64,000 nucleotides of DNA from contig NZ_SULM01000017.1 of the NCBI RefSeq assembly GCF_005250615.1, positions 1 to 64,000 on the forward strand, read 5' to 3'. Origin of the DNA: Pseudomonas rhizoryzae. Lineage in GTDB: Bacteria > Pseudomonadota > Gammaproteobacteria > Pseudomonadales > Pseudomonadaceae. Under the pieces are notes generated by a model. It was not told the DNA's origin. It saw only the letters and a program-made list of their open reading frames with translations, and did no database searches. The position numbers and the translations under genes are program-made. Below are positions 9,145 through 19,248 of the stretch, one piece after another (positions within the stretch are counted from its first letter, which is position 1; the number at the start of each line of letters is the position of its first letter).

Positions 9145-9894
9145 ATGCGTATCCGCCCGCTCCTCTTACTGGCCGCCCTGATGCTCGGTGGCTGCCAAAG
9201 CGTCTTCGGCCCCAATCTCGACAAACCCCTCACGCCTCGCCACCTGGCCTGGGAGCACAAGCCCGCCGGCTGCCAGGGCGAGGACTGCCCCCTGGTCAAC
9301 ATCGATTACATAGAATTCGGCGAACCGACGCTGGACGCCCTGGTGCAACGCCACCTGCTGGGCCTCGCACGAGCCGAGCCGGGGGCGCCCATTCCCGCCT
9401 CCCTGACCAGCTACGAGCATGATTTCCTGGCCAAGGCCCAGCCACGCTGGAGCAGCTATCTGCAGGCCAAGGTGCGCGAGCAGCATGACGGCCTGGTGAT
9501 CATCGAGTTTTCCAGCTACCTGGCCAACGGCGGCGCCCACGGCCTGGCCGGCCGCGACTTCGTCACCTGGGATCGCCACCTCAATCGCGAGATCACCCTG
9601 GCCGACGTGCTGGTTCCTGGCCAGGAAGGCGCCTTCTGGCAGCTGGCCCAGCTATCGCGGGAGGCCTGGATGATCAGCAACGGGGTGGACAACGCCGAAT
9701 TCCGCCAGCAATGGCCATTCCTCAAGACCGACAACGTCTCCCTGGACTTCGGCGCCCTGACGCTCAAGTACGGCACCGGCAGTATCGCGCCCTACGCCAT
9801 GGGTCATCCGGAGCTGAAGATTCCCTATCCTAAGCTCAATGGCATTCTCAAGCCCGAGTACTTCCCCGGTCGCGGCAAGAGCCGCCAGCCGTAG
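9145..9894 (+). CDS. RsiV-like (DUF3298/DUF4163) lipoprotein
   Basis: 249 residues. Signal peptide with lipobox MLGGC (Cys17) predicts an outer- or inner-membrane lipoprotein. The body has SSYLANGGAHGL and TWDRHLNREITLADVL, typical of the DUF3298 domain found in RsiV anti-sigma factors and periplasmic lipoproteins. The RsiV family can bind lysozyme in Gram-positives; no such role is demonstrated here. Divergent from nudF. Start chosen at the ATG preceded by ACAAGGAA. Confidence 0.82.
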   Translation: MRIRPLLLLAALMLGGCQSVFGPNLDKPLTPRHLAWEHKPAGCQGEDCPLVNIDYIEFGEPTLDALVQRHLLGLARAEPGAPIPASLTSYEHDFLAKAQPRWSSYLQAKVREQHDGLVIIEFSSYLANGGAHGLAGRDFVTWDRHLNREITLADVLVPGQEGAFWQLAQLSREAWMISNGVDNAEFRQQWPFLKTDNVSLDFGALTLKYGTGSIAPYAMGHPELKIPYPKLNGILKPEYFPGRGKSRQP

Positions 9895-9912
9895 GGTCTG
9901 GCTATACCCAAT

Positions 9913-10036
9913 GGGTGGAAAACGCTGCGCGGTTTTCCACCCTACCTGGCCTGGTGCAGTCGTAGGGTGGATGACGGCGCAGCCTCATCCACCGAGGCCC
10001 AGCCACTCCGCGCGGAAAACGCTGCGCGATTTTCCG
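9913..10036. repeat. Cluster of palindromic repeats downstream of the lipoprotein gene
   Basis: Three hairpin-forming units follow each other. The first (9913-9942) has perfect 11-bp arms GGGTGGAAAAC and GTTTTCCACCC. The second (about 9966-9993) has arms GGTGGATGA and TCATCCACC. The third (10013-10036) repeats the GGAAAA-CGCTGCGCG-TTTTCC pattern of the first. There is no T-tract, so they look like REP-type repeats that may also work as a barrier between the convergent lipoprotein and cytX genes. Confidence 0.7.
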
Positions 10037-10046
10037 CCCTACCGAG

Positions 10047-11309
10047 TTACGTCCGCTTCAACCCCAACACCGCCTGGGCCGTGCCCGCCACCACGATGGC
10101 CGGCAGGGTCGCGCCCCAGGCCGGCAGCAGCAGCGGCAACAGGTGGTAGACGGCCACGCCCAGCGCCCAGGCGATCAGAGATTCCAGACGCAGCGCCCTC
10201 ACCCGCTCCGGCGCCCGGCGGCGGCGCAGCAGGAAGTGATCCACCAGCACCACGCCGAACAGCGGGGCGAATACCGAGCCAATCAGCAGCAGGAAGTGCT
10301 CGTATTGCGCCAGGGGCACCAAGAGCGCCAATAGGGTGCAGAGGATGCCGATGGCCAGGGTCAATTGCCAGATCTTCACCTGGGCGAGAAAGCCGGTGGC
10401 GACCGCGGCCGAGTGATAGGCGGCGAAGGCGTTTTCCGATTCGTCCAGCAGGATCAGCAGCAGCGGCAGCCCCAGGCCGGCCACGGCCAGGGCGCGCAGC
10501 AGGGCGTCGGCTTCACCGCCGCTGGCGAAGGCCAGGGTATAGGCGAAGCCCAGGCCCATCAGCCAGAAGTTGCCGCAGAAATAGCCCAGCATGACGCCGC
10601 GGCCGGCGCTGCGGCCGGTGCGGGCGAAGCGGGTGTAGTCGGCGATCACCGGCAGCCAGGACAGCGGCATGGCCACCACCAGGTCGAAGCCCAGCGCCTG
10701 GGTCAGGGAGCCGTCACCCGGGCGCTGCCAGAGCGCGGCCAGATCGGCGCGCAGAAAGAGGTCCAGGGTCAGCCAGGTGCAGGCGCCGAGCAGCAGCCAG
10801 ATGCCCCAGCGGCTGAGGAAGCGCCGCACGAAGGTCAGGGGGCCGGCCACCGCCAGCGCCGTGGCCAGGGTGCCGAACAGCAGCGTCCAGAGCATCGGCG
10901 AGGCCCAGGCCTGCAGGCCCCAGCTGCCCAGCAGCACGCTGGCCGCCTCGCGCATCACCACCAGTTCGAAGGCGCCCCAGCCGATCAGCTGGGTGATGTT
11001 GAGCACCGCCGGCAACAGGGCGCCGCGCTGGCCGAGGCTCTGGCCCAGGGCGGTCATGCCGGCCAGGCCGGTGTCGCTGCCCACCAGGCCGGCGGCCGCC
11101 AGCAGCAGCACCCCGACGAGGGTGCCGAGCACCAATACCAGCAGGCCATCGGCCAGGCCCAGCCCGGGCGCCAGCAAGGCACCCGCCTGGGCCACCATGA
11201 GGCCGAGGCCGAGGGAGAACCAGAGGGTGAAGAGATCGCGTCCGCCGAGTACGCGGCGATCCGCCGGAACGGGAATGGTGGGGGTATAGAGGCCGGGTGC
11301 CTGGGCCAT
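10047..11309 (-). CDS. cytX: CytX-type NCS1 permease, predicted hydroxymethylpyrimidine transporter
   Basis: 420 residues, about 12 hydrophobic segments, of the NCS1 nucleobase permease family. N-terminal region GRDLFTLWFSLGLG and the segment MPLSWLPVIADYTRF are typical of CytX/CodB-like proteins. CytX is associated with thiamine genes and is predicted to import the HMP precursor. Here it lies downstream of thiC on the same strand, 383 bases away across a repeat array, so it is probably under the same TPP riboswitch. Cytosine transport is the alternative, but the location argues for HMP. Confidence 0.8.
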   Translation of the reverse strand: MAQAPGLYTPTIPVPADRRVLGGRDLFTLWFSLGLGLMVAQAGALLAPGLGLADGLLVLVLGTLVGVLLLAAAGLVGSDTGLAGMTALGQSLGQRGALLPAVLNITQLIGWGAFELVVMREAASVLLGSWGLQAWASPMLWTLLFGTLATALAVAGPLTFVRRFLSRWGIWLLLGACTWLTLDLFLRADLAALWQRPGDGSLTQALGFDLVVAMPLSWLPVIADYTRFARTGRSAGRGVMLGYFCGNFWLMGLGFAYTLAFASGGEADALLRALAVAGLGLPLLLILLDESENAFAAYHSAAVATGFLAQVKIWQLTLAIGILCTLLALLVPLAQYEHFLLLIGSVFAPLFGVVLVDHFLLRRRRAPERVRALRLESLIAWALGVAVYHLLPLLLPAWGATLPAIVVAGTAQAVLGLKRT

Positions 11310-11343
11310 GTTGGGTCTCGTGCGAAAAGGTTTGGAGTAAGGC

Positions 11344-11689
11344 GTAGGTTAGGCTGAGACAGCTTTATCGTCGAAGCCCAACAGCGCGGGGCCGATCTGG
11401 GCATTGTTGGGCTTCGCTGCGCTCAGCGCCAACCTACGGAAACAGCGTGTCGGCTTGGCCTGGGCAGCCGTAGGTTGGGTTGAGACGGCCTTATCGTCGA
11501 AGCCCAACGCTGTGGGGTCGACCTCGGCTTGTTGGGCTTCGCTGCGCTCAGCGCCAACCTACGGAAACAGCGTGTCGGCTTGGCCTGGGCAGCCGTAGGT
11601 TGGGTTGAGACGGCTCTACCGTCGAAGCCCAACAGTGCGGGATCGATCTGGGCATTGTTGGGCTTCGCTGCGCTCAGCCCAACCTACGG
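11344..11689. repeat. Three tandem ~126-bp hairpin repeats between thiC and cytX
   Basis: Units begin with GTAGGTT at 11344, 11470 and 11595. Each reads GTAGGTTGGGTTGAGACGG ... CGAAGCCCAAC ... GTTGGGCTTCGCTGCGCTCAG ... CCAACCTAC and can fold into a long stem, because the outer GTAGGTTGG/CCAACCTAC and inner CGAAGCCCAAC/GTTGGGCTTCG segments are complementary. Units 1 and 2 share a spacer of about 30 bases (GGAAACAGCGTGTCGGCTTG onward). The array fills the whole thiC-cytX gap of ~380 bases; no gene is seen there. Confidence 0.85.
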
Positions 11690-11692
11690 TTG

Positions 11693-13796
<2,104 letters not shown>

Positions 13797-13908
13797 CGCG
13801 GCCAGTGTAACCCCAGGCCGGCGGAAACTTCGACCGCTATTTCTTCTCCTATGGCGGATTCGGACGAAGCCCCTACACTGGGGCGGTCCCTCAAGGAAGG
13901 CTCCAATA

Positions 13909-15405
13909 ATGCGACTATTCCTGCTGCTCGCGGCGCTCTGCAGCGGCGCCAGCCTGGCCCAGGCCCAGGTGGCCGGCAGCGGCCTGCTCGACGTCTACCG
14001 CGAGGCGCTGGACAACAACGCCGACCTCGCCGCCGAGCGCGCCGGCCTCGGCGCCCAGCGCGAGGCGGTGCCCCAGGCCCGCGCCGGCCTGCTGCCGCAA
14101 CTCGGCCTCGGCGCCCAATTCAACGACACCCACACCAGCCTCCAGCTCAAGGACAACCCGGCGCTGGGCGTCCAGGGGGGCCGGTACGATAGCGATCGCA
14201 GCAGCCAGCTGATCCAGGCGACCCTCAGCCAGCCACTGTTCCGCGCCGATCGCTGGTTCCAGCTCAAGGCCGCCCAGGCCGCCACCGAACAGGCCGAGCT
14301 GCAATTCTCCGCCGCGCAACAGCAACTCATCCTGCAGACCGCCGAGGGCTATTTCAGCGCCCTGCGCGCCCAGGACGCCCTGGCCACCGCCCGCGCCGAG
14401 GAAAAGGCGCTGTACCGCCAGCTGGACCAGTCCCGCGAGCGCTACAAGGTCGGCCTGACCGACGACACCGACGTGCTCCAGGCCCAGGCCAGCTTCGACA
14501 ATGCCCAGGCCAACCGCTCCCAGAGCGAGCAGCAGGTGGCCGACGCCTTCCAGGCCCTGACCCGACTGACCGATCGTGACTACGGCAGCATCGCCGGCAT
14601 CCGCCACGACCTGCCGATCCTGCCGCCACAGCCCAACGATGCGCGGCTGTGGGTGGACACCGCCATGCGCCAGAATCTGCAGCTGCTGGCGGCCGGCCAG
14701 GGCGTCACCGCCGCCCAGGAAACCCTGCGCCAACGCCGCGCCGGGCACCTGCCGACGGTGGATGCGGTGGCGCGCTACAGCCACAGCGACAACGATGCGG
14801 TGAATCTGCCCAACGCCGAGCAACTGGCGCTGTTCGGCAGCCCGGTCAACAGCCGCAGCATCGGTATCCAGGTCGAATTGCCGCTGTACAGCGGCGGTGC
14901 CACCAGCTCCCAGGCGCGCCAGGCCTACCGGCAGCTGGACCAGAGCGAACAGCGCCAGGAGAGCCTGCGCCGCCAGGTGGTGCAGAACACCCGCAACTAC
15001 CACCGCGCGGTCAACACCGACATCGAGCAGATCCGCGCCCGCCGGCTGTCCATCGCGTCCAGCCAGCGCGCCGTGCGCGCCACGGAAATCGCCTATCAGG
15101 TGGGCAGCCGCACCATCGTCGACGTGCTCGACGCCCAACGGCTGCTGTACAACGCCGTGCGCCAGTACAACGACGCCCGCTACAGCTACATCCTGGATAC
15201 GCTCAGACTCAAGCAGGCGGCCGGCACCCTGGCGCCCAACGACCTGCTGGCGCTGTCCGGCTATCTCGATCCCCACTACGATCCGGATCGCGACTTCCTG
15301 CCGCCGGATCTGGCCAAGACCCGCGCCGAGGTACTGCCGGCGCGCTCGGCTCAGGGGGTGAGCAATTTATCCAGTCCGGAAAGCAGACGCTCCAGCGCGC
15401 CCTGA
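13909..15405 (+). CDS. opmH: TolC-family outer-membrane channel
   Basis: 498 residues. Signal peptide ending LAQAQ, then two TolC-like repeats of helices and strands (GLLDVYREALDNNADLAAERAG, RERYKVGLTDDTDVLQAQASF, and the second repeat with YQVGSRTIVDVLDAQRLLYNA). TolC proteins form trimeric outer-membrane ducts for type I secretion and RND/ABC pumps. The position beside thiC matches P. aeruginosa opmH, from memory. No pump or adaptor gene is adjacent. The last 55 bases overlap the end of waaA on the other strand. Confidence 0.88.
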   Translation: MRLFLLLAALCSGASLAQAQVAGSGLLDVYREALDNNADLAAERAGLGAQREAVPQARAGLLPQLGLGAQFNDTHTSLQLKDNPALGVQGGRYDSDRSSQLIQATLSQPLFRADRWFQLKAAQAATEQAELQFSAAQQQLILQTAEGYFSALRAQDALATARAEEKALYRQLDQSRERYKVGLTDDTDVLQAQASFDNAQANRSQSEQQVADAFQALTRLTDRDYGSIAGIRHDLPILPPQPNDARLWVDTAMRQNLQLLAAGQGVTAAQETLRQRRAGHLPTVDAVARYSHSDNDAVNLPNAEQLALFGSPVNSRSIGIQVELPLYSGGATSSQARQAYRQLDQSEQRQESLRRQVVQNTRNYHRAVNTDIEQIRARRLSIASSQRAVRATEIAYQVGSRTIVDVLDAQRLLYNAVRQYNDARYSYILDTLRLKQAAGTLAPNDLLALSGYLDPHYDPDRDFLPPDLAKTRAEVLPARSAQGVSNLSSPESRRSSAP

Positions 15406-16616
15406 TTGGCGGCCAGCACGGCCAGTCCCGCCTGACGCCGACGCTCGGCCTCGGCCGGCTCGGCCCAGAGCCGGGCCACGGCGGTGGCAATGGCCGGGGC
15501 TTCCGCTACCGTCTCCAGAGCACCCGCCTCGCGCAGCTGGGCGACGATGTCGAGGAAATTGAACACATGGGGCCCGCTGAGCACCGGCAGGCCCAGGGCG
15601 GCCGGCTCCAGTGGATTGTGGCCGCCGCGCTCGATCAGGCTACCGCCAACGAAGGCCACGTCGGCCAGGGCGTAGAGAAACAGCAACTCGCCCATGGTGT
15701 CGCCCAGCAGCACCTGGGTCTGCGGCTGCACCGCCTCCCCCGTCGACCGCTGGACCACGGCGAAGCCCTCGCGGCGCACCTCAGCCAGTACCTCGGGAAA
15801 GCGCTCGGGATGGCGTGGCACCAAGATCAGCAAGGCGTCCGGTCGCGCGGCCAGGAGCTGGCGATGGGCCTGGAGCAGGATCTCGTCTTCGCCGGCATGG
15901 GTGCTGGCGGCGATCCACACCGGGCGACGGCCCCAGCCTTGGCGCAGCGCAGCCGCACGGGCCGGCAGCTCGGGGTCGATGCGCAGGTCGAACTTGATGG
16001 AACCGGTCACCGTGACCCGCTCGCTGCGGGCGCCCAGGGCGCGAAAGCGCTCGGCTTCCACCGGCGTCTGCACCGCCAGCCAGGCCAGTTCCGCCAGCAT
16101 CGGGCCGGTCACTCCACCCAGTTTTCCGTAGCCCCGGGCGGAGCGTTCGGACAGCCGGCCATTGGCCAGAGCGATGGGAATGTCGCGGCGCGCCGCCTGG
16201 TGGATGAGGTTGGGCCAGAGCTCGGTCTCCATCACCACCCCCAGGCTGGGCCTGAGCCGGTCGAGGAAACGCCCGGCCAGCCAGGGCAGGTCGTAGGGCA
16301 GATAGCAATGCTGGACGTCATCACCGAACAGGGCGCGGATGCGCTCCGAGCCGGTGGGCGTCATGCAGGTCACGGTGATCGGCAGGTCGGGATGACGCTG
16401 GCGCAGGGCGCGGATCACCGGCGCGGCGGCGATGCTCTCCCCCACCGAGACCGCATGCACCCAGATGCCGCCGGGCGGCACCTCAGGCAAGCCCAGCGCC
16501 AGGCGCTCGCCGATGCGGTGTCTATAGGCAGGAGCCTTGCGCCCCCGCCAGAGCAGGCGCAAGAGGATGAAGGGCAAGGCCAGGGTGAAGATCAAGGTAT
16601 AAAGGGTACGGTTCAT
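15351..16616 (-). CDS. waaA: Kdo transferase (3-deoxy-D-manno-octulosonic acid transferase)
   Basis: 421 residues. Begins with a membrane anchor (MNRTLYTLIFTLALPFILLR). The GT30 fold follows with WVHAVSVGES, the VVMETELWPNL segment and the donor-binding C-terminal region VLLGDTMGELLFLYALADVAFVGGS ... GGHNPLEPAALGLPV. Transfers Kdo to lipid A precursor on the cytoplasmic face of the inner membrane, an essential LPS step. Start set at the membrane-anchor methionine, not the 23-codon upstream extension. Convergent with and overlapping opmH by 55 bases. Confidence 0.96.
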   Translation of the reverse strand: MNRTLYTLIFTLALPFILLRLLWRGRKAPAYRHRIGERLALGLPEVPPGGIWVHAVSVGESIAAAPVIRALRQRHPDLPITVTCMTPTGSERIRALFGDDVQHCYLPYDLPWLAGRFLDRLRPSLGVVMETELWPNLIHQAARRDIPIALANGRLSERSARGYGKLGGVTGPMLAELAWLAVQTPVEAERFRALGARSERVTVTGSIKFDLRIDPELPARAAALRQGWGRRPVWIAASTHAGEDEILLQAHRQLLAARPDALLILVPRHPERFPEVLAEVRREGFAVVQRSTGEAVQPQTQVLLGDTMGELLFLYALADVAFVGGSLIERGGHNPLEPAALGLPVLSGPHVFNFLDIVAQLREAGALETVAEAPAIATAVARLWAEPAEAERRRQAGLAVLAANQGALERLLSGLDKLLTP

Positions 16617-16702
16617 GGGGGCGGAGCTTAATGGAGGTGGGCAGCGAGAGCGAGAAATGAGCGAAGCTCTGCCGCATGGCAGCATCCTCTGCCCAGGCTC
16701 GG

Positions 16703-17230
16703 TTACCGCCTCATCTGCCCTAAGACGAGGTAGTTCCTACCTCTAAAGCTTACCTTCGTTAACAACGCGTCTTGCGAAGAGACACAATCCAGCGGCTCAT
16801 ACTCCGGACGCGCATCCAGCACTTTGCTAGAGAGCGCAGCGCCTGCCGACAGGATGTCCGATTGCGCAGAACGCTTGATTCGCAGGAGCCGTATATCGTC
16901 CCTATCAACGATGACGAGCCCCCACTCATCCTCCAAGATCAAAACATCGTTCTTTTTAAGGTAAGCGTTGATTAGCTGTCCTTGAATACCAGATAGCGAA
17001 ACCGCCGAAGCATAAGGCGGCAAGATACATAACTGGCCGTCAAAAGCTCCAAGCAGCTCATCAACGCGCACCGTCTTATTTGCATCCAGTTTCTGTAGAC
17101 GCTCTCCTCGCAGCTTTTGGGTAGCAGCAGAATCGCCGCCAAACGCGAACACTAGCCCGGTGCTCAAACATAAGAGCGCGCTCCACAACCGAGGCGAAAG
17201 GTGACGCCCTCGCAGTTTCCAACCTTCCAT
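16703..17230 (-). CDS. Hypothetical protein, low-GC orphan with signal sequence
   Basis: 175 residues, not recognised. The N-terminus has basic residues followed by a hydrophobic stretch (about 14-31, RLWSALLCLSTGLVFAFG) that looks like a signal peptide or anchor. The rest is soluble with Asp/Lys-rich segments and five cysteines. Base composition is clearly lower in GC than waaA and the dehydratase gene on either side, which suggests recent acquisition. No operon partner. Confidence 0.6.
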   Translation of the reverse strand: MEGWKLRGRHLSPRLWSALLCLSTGLVFAFGGDSAATQKLRGERLQKLDANKTVRVDELLGAFDGQLCILPPYASAVSLSGIQGQLINAYLKKNDVLILEDEWGLVIVDRDDIRLLRIKRSAQSDILSAGAALSSKVLDARPEYEPLDCVSSQDALLTKVSFRGRNYLVLGQMRR

Positions 17231-17431
17231 GTCATCGATGCCTTTCGTAACGTCGAAGCCCCCAATTTTTCAGAACGTTATTACTTCTGCTCCGTGGTCG
17301 CGAGGCGAAAGCCAAAAGCGCTTGGCCCAGCAAGCATTAATCGTCCAAGAAGAAGAGCATTCTCATATTAAGCAGGCCCGCAGCTGAGCATGGCAGCCAC
17401 AGCTAGGCCGCCATCAGGGTTCGCTCTAAGA

Positions 17432-19216
17432 TTAATGCGAATGCCGCGGCATCCCCCCTTCACGGGCGATCACCTTGAGGTGCAGGGTGGCCGGTTCCAG
17501 GCAGCCGCCGGTGGAGAGCTGGCCCACCAGTTGCCGATAGAGCTCCTGCCAGGGCGTCTGGGACGGTGGCAGGTTGGGCGTCCATTCGGCACGGCGGCGC
17601 TCCAGTTCGGCGGGGTCGAGCAGTACGTCGACGCGGCGGGTGTTGAGATCTACACGCAGCCGGTCGTTGGTCTTGAGCAGGGCCAGACCGCCGCCCACCG
17701 CGGCCTCAGGCGACATGTTGAGGATCGAGGGGCTGGCCGAGGTGCCGCTCTGGCGACCGTCGCCCAGGCACGGCAGGGAGTCGATGCCCTTCTTGATCAG
17801 GGCCGCCGGCGGCGCCATGTTGACCACCTCGGCGCTGCCCGGATAGCCAACCGTACCGGCACCGCGGATCACCAGGATGCAGCGCTCATCGATCTCCAGC
17901 GCCGGATCATCGATACGCGCGTGGTAGTCCTCCGGGCCCTCGAAGACGATGGCCCGTGCCTCGAAGCTGTTTTCCTTGCCCGGCTCGGCCAGGTAGGTCT
18001 GGCGGAAGGCCTCGCCGACCACCGACATCTTCATGATGGCGCTGTCGAAGAAGTTGCCGCTGAGCACGATGAAACCGGCGCGGTGCTTGAGCGGTGCCTC
18101 GTAGGGCTGGATCACCGCCGGGTCGGCGCTGGCGGCGCCCTCGGCGATGGCGCCGATGGTCTTGCCGGAGACGGTCAGGCAGTCGCCGTGCAGGCGACCG
18201 GCCTTGAGCAGTTCGTGGAGCACCGCCGGCACCCCGCCGGCGCGATGGAAGCCCTCGCCCAGGTATTTGCCGGCCGGCATGCAGTTGGCCAGCAGCGGGA
18301 TGTCTTCGCCGAGGCGCTGCCAGTCGTCCAGCGAGAGCTCGATACCCATGTGCCGGGCGATGGCGATCAGGTGCGGTGGGCAATTGCTGGAGGCGCCCAG
18401 CGCCGAGGCCAGCACAATGGCGTTCTCGAAGGCCTCGCGGGTCATGATCTGCGAGGGGCGGACGTCGTCCAGCACCAGCTGGCAGATGCGCTTACCGGTA
18501 GCATAGGCCATCTGGCCGCGCTCGCGATAGGGCGCTGGAATGCTGGCGCAGCCGGGCAGCGACATGCCCAGGGTCTCCGCCAGGGCATTCATCGACAGGG
18601 CCGTACCCATGGTGTTGCAGTGGCCCACCGAGGGTGAGGCGGCGGTGGTCAGGGCCATGAAGCCCTCGTAGTCGATCTCGCCGGCCGCCAGCAGGTTGCG
18701 CGCGTGCCAGAGCACGGTGCCGGAGCCAATCAGCTCGCCCTTGAAGTGCCCGTCCAGCATGGGCCCGCCGGACAGCACGATGGCCGGCAGGTCGGTAGTG
18801 GCCGCGGCCATCAAGCAGGCCGGGGTGGTCTTGTCGCAGCCAGTGGTGAGCACCACGCCGTCCAGAGGGTAGCCGTGCAGGATCTCCACCAGGCCGAGGT
18901 AGGCCAGGTTGCGATCCAGCGCCGCGGTGGGGCGGCGACTCTGCTCGGCGATGGGATGCACCGGGAATTCCATGGGAATGCCGCCGGCGTCGCGGATGCC
19001 GGCCTTGACCCGCTGAGCCAGCTCCAGGTGATGACGATTGCAGGGAGTGAGGTCGCTGCCGGTCTGGGCGATGCCGATGATGGGGCGGCCGGACTGGAGT
19101 TCATCGCGGGTCAGACCGTAGTTCATGTAGCGCTCGACGTAGAGCGCGGTCATGTCGGCGTGGGCAGGGTCGTCGAACCATTGCTGGCTGCGCAGCGGGC
19201 GTTTGGCGGAAGTCAT
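17432..19216 (-). CDS. IlvD/Edd-family sugar-acid (aldonate) dehydratase
   Basis: 594 residues of the dihydroxy-acid/phosphogluconate dehydratase family. Fe-S ligand cysteines are at Cys59 (SDLTPCN), Cys127 (TGCDKTTP) and Cys200 (GHCNTMG). The C-terminal domain has GRQSGTSAS with the catalytic serine. Sequence character is closer to L-arabonate/D-xylonate dehydratases than to IlvD. The enzyme would make a 2-keto-3-deoxy acid from an aldonate. Start is ATG at MTSAKRPLRSQQWF, 32 bases after the FAH-family gene, so the two probably form an operon. The exact sugar acid cannot be told from sequence. Confidence 0.88.
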   Translation of the reverse strand: MTSAKRPLRSQQWFDDPAHADMTALYVERYMNYGLTRDELQSGRPIIGIAQTGSDLTPCNRHHLELAQRVKAGIRDAGGIPMEFPVHPIAEQSRRPTAALDRNLAYLGLVEILHGYPLDGVVLTTGCDKTTPACLMAAATTDLPAIVLSGGPMLDGHFKGELIGSGTVLWHARNLLAAGEIDYEGFMALTTAASPSVGHCNTMGTALSMNALAETLGMSLPGCASIPAPYRERGQMAYATGKRICQLVLDDVRPSQIMTREAFENAIVLASALGASSNCPPHLIAIARHMGIELSLDDWQRLGEDIPLLANCMPAGKYLGEGFHRAGGVPAVLHELLKAGRLHGDCLTVSGKTIGAIAEGAASADPAVIQPYEAPLKHRAGFIVLSGNFFDSAIMKMSVVGEAFRQTYLAEPGKENSFEARAIVFEGPEDYHARIDDPALEIDERCILVIRGAGTVGYPGSAEVVNMAPPAALIKKGIDSLPCLGDGRQSGTSASPSILNMSPEAAVGGGLALLKTNDRLRVDLNTRRVDVLLDPAELERRRAEWTPNLPPSQTPWQELYRQLVGQLSTGGCLEPATLHLKVIAREGGMPRHSH

Positions 19217-19248
19217 GGTTATCTCTTTTGTTATTAGGGAGGAAACGG

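Noticed and set aside
11404-11632. Short open frames within the hairpin repeats between cytX and thiC
   Set aside because: They arise from the repeated sequence on both strands, duplicate each other and have no RBS.
11344-11689. Possible CRISPR array
   Set aside because: Units are ~126 bp with internal complementarity and shared spacers; no short direct repeats with unique spacers and no cas genes.
14649-16631. 660-codon plus-strand frame spanning opmH and antisense to waaA
   Set aside because: It joins an off-frame of opmH with an antisense of waaA; composition is typical of shadows.
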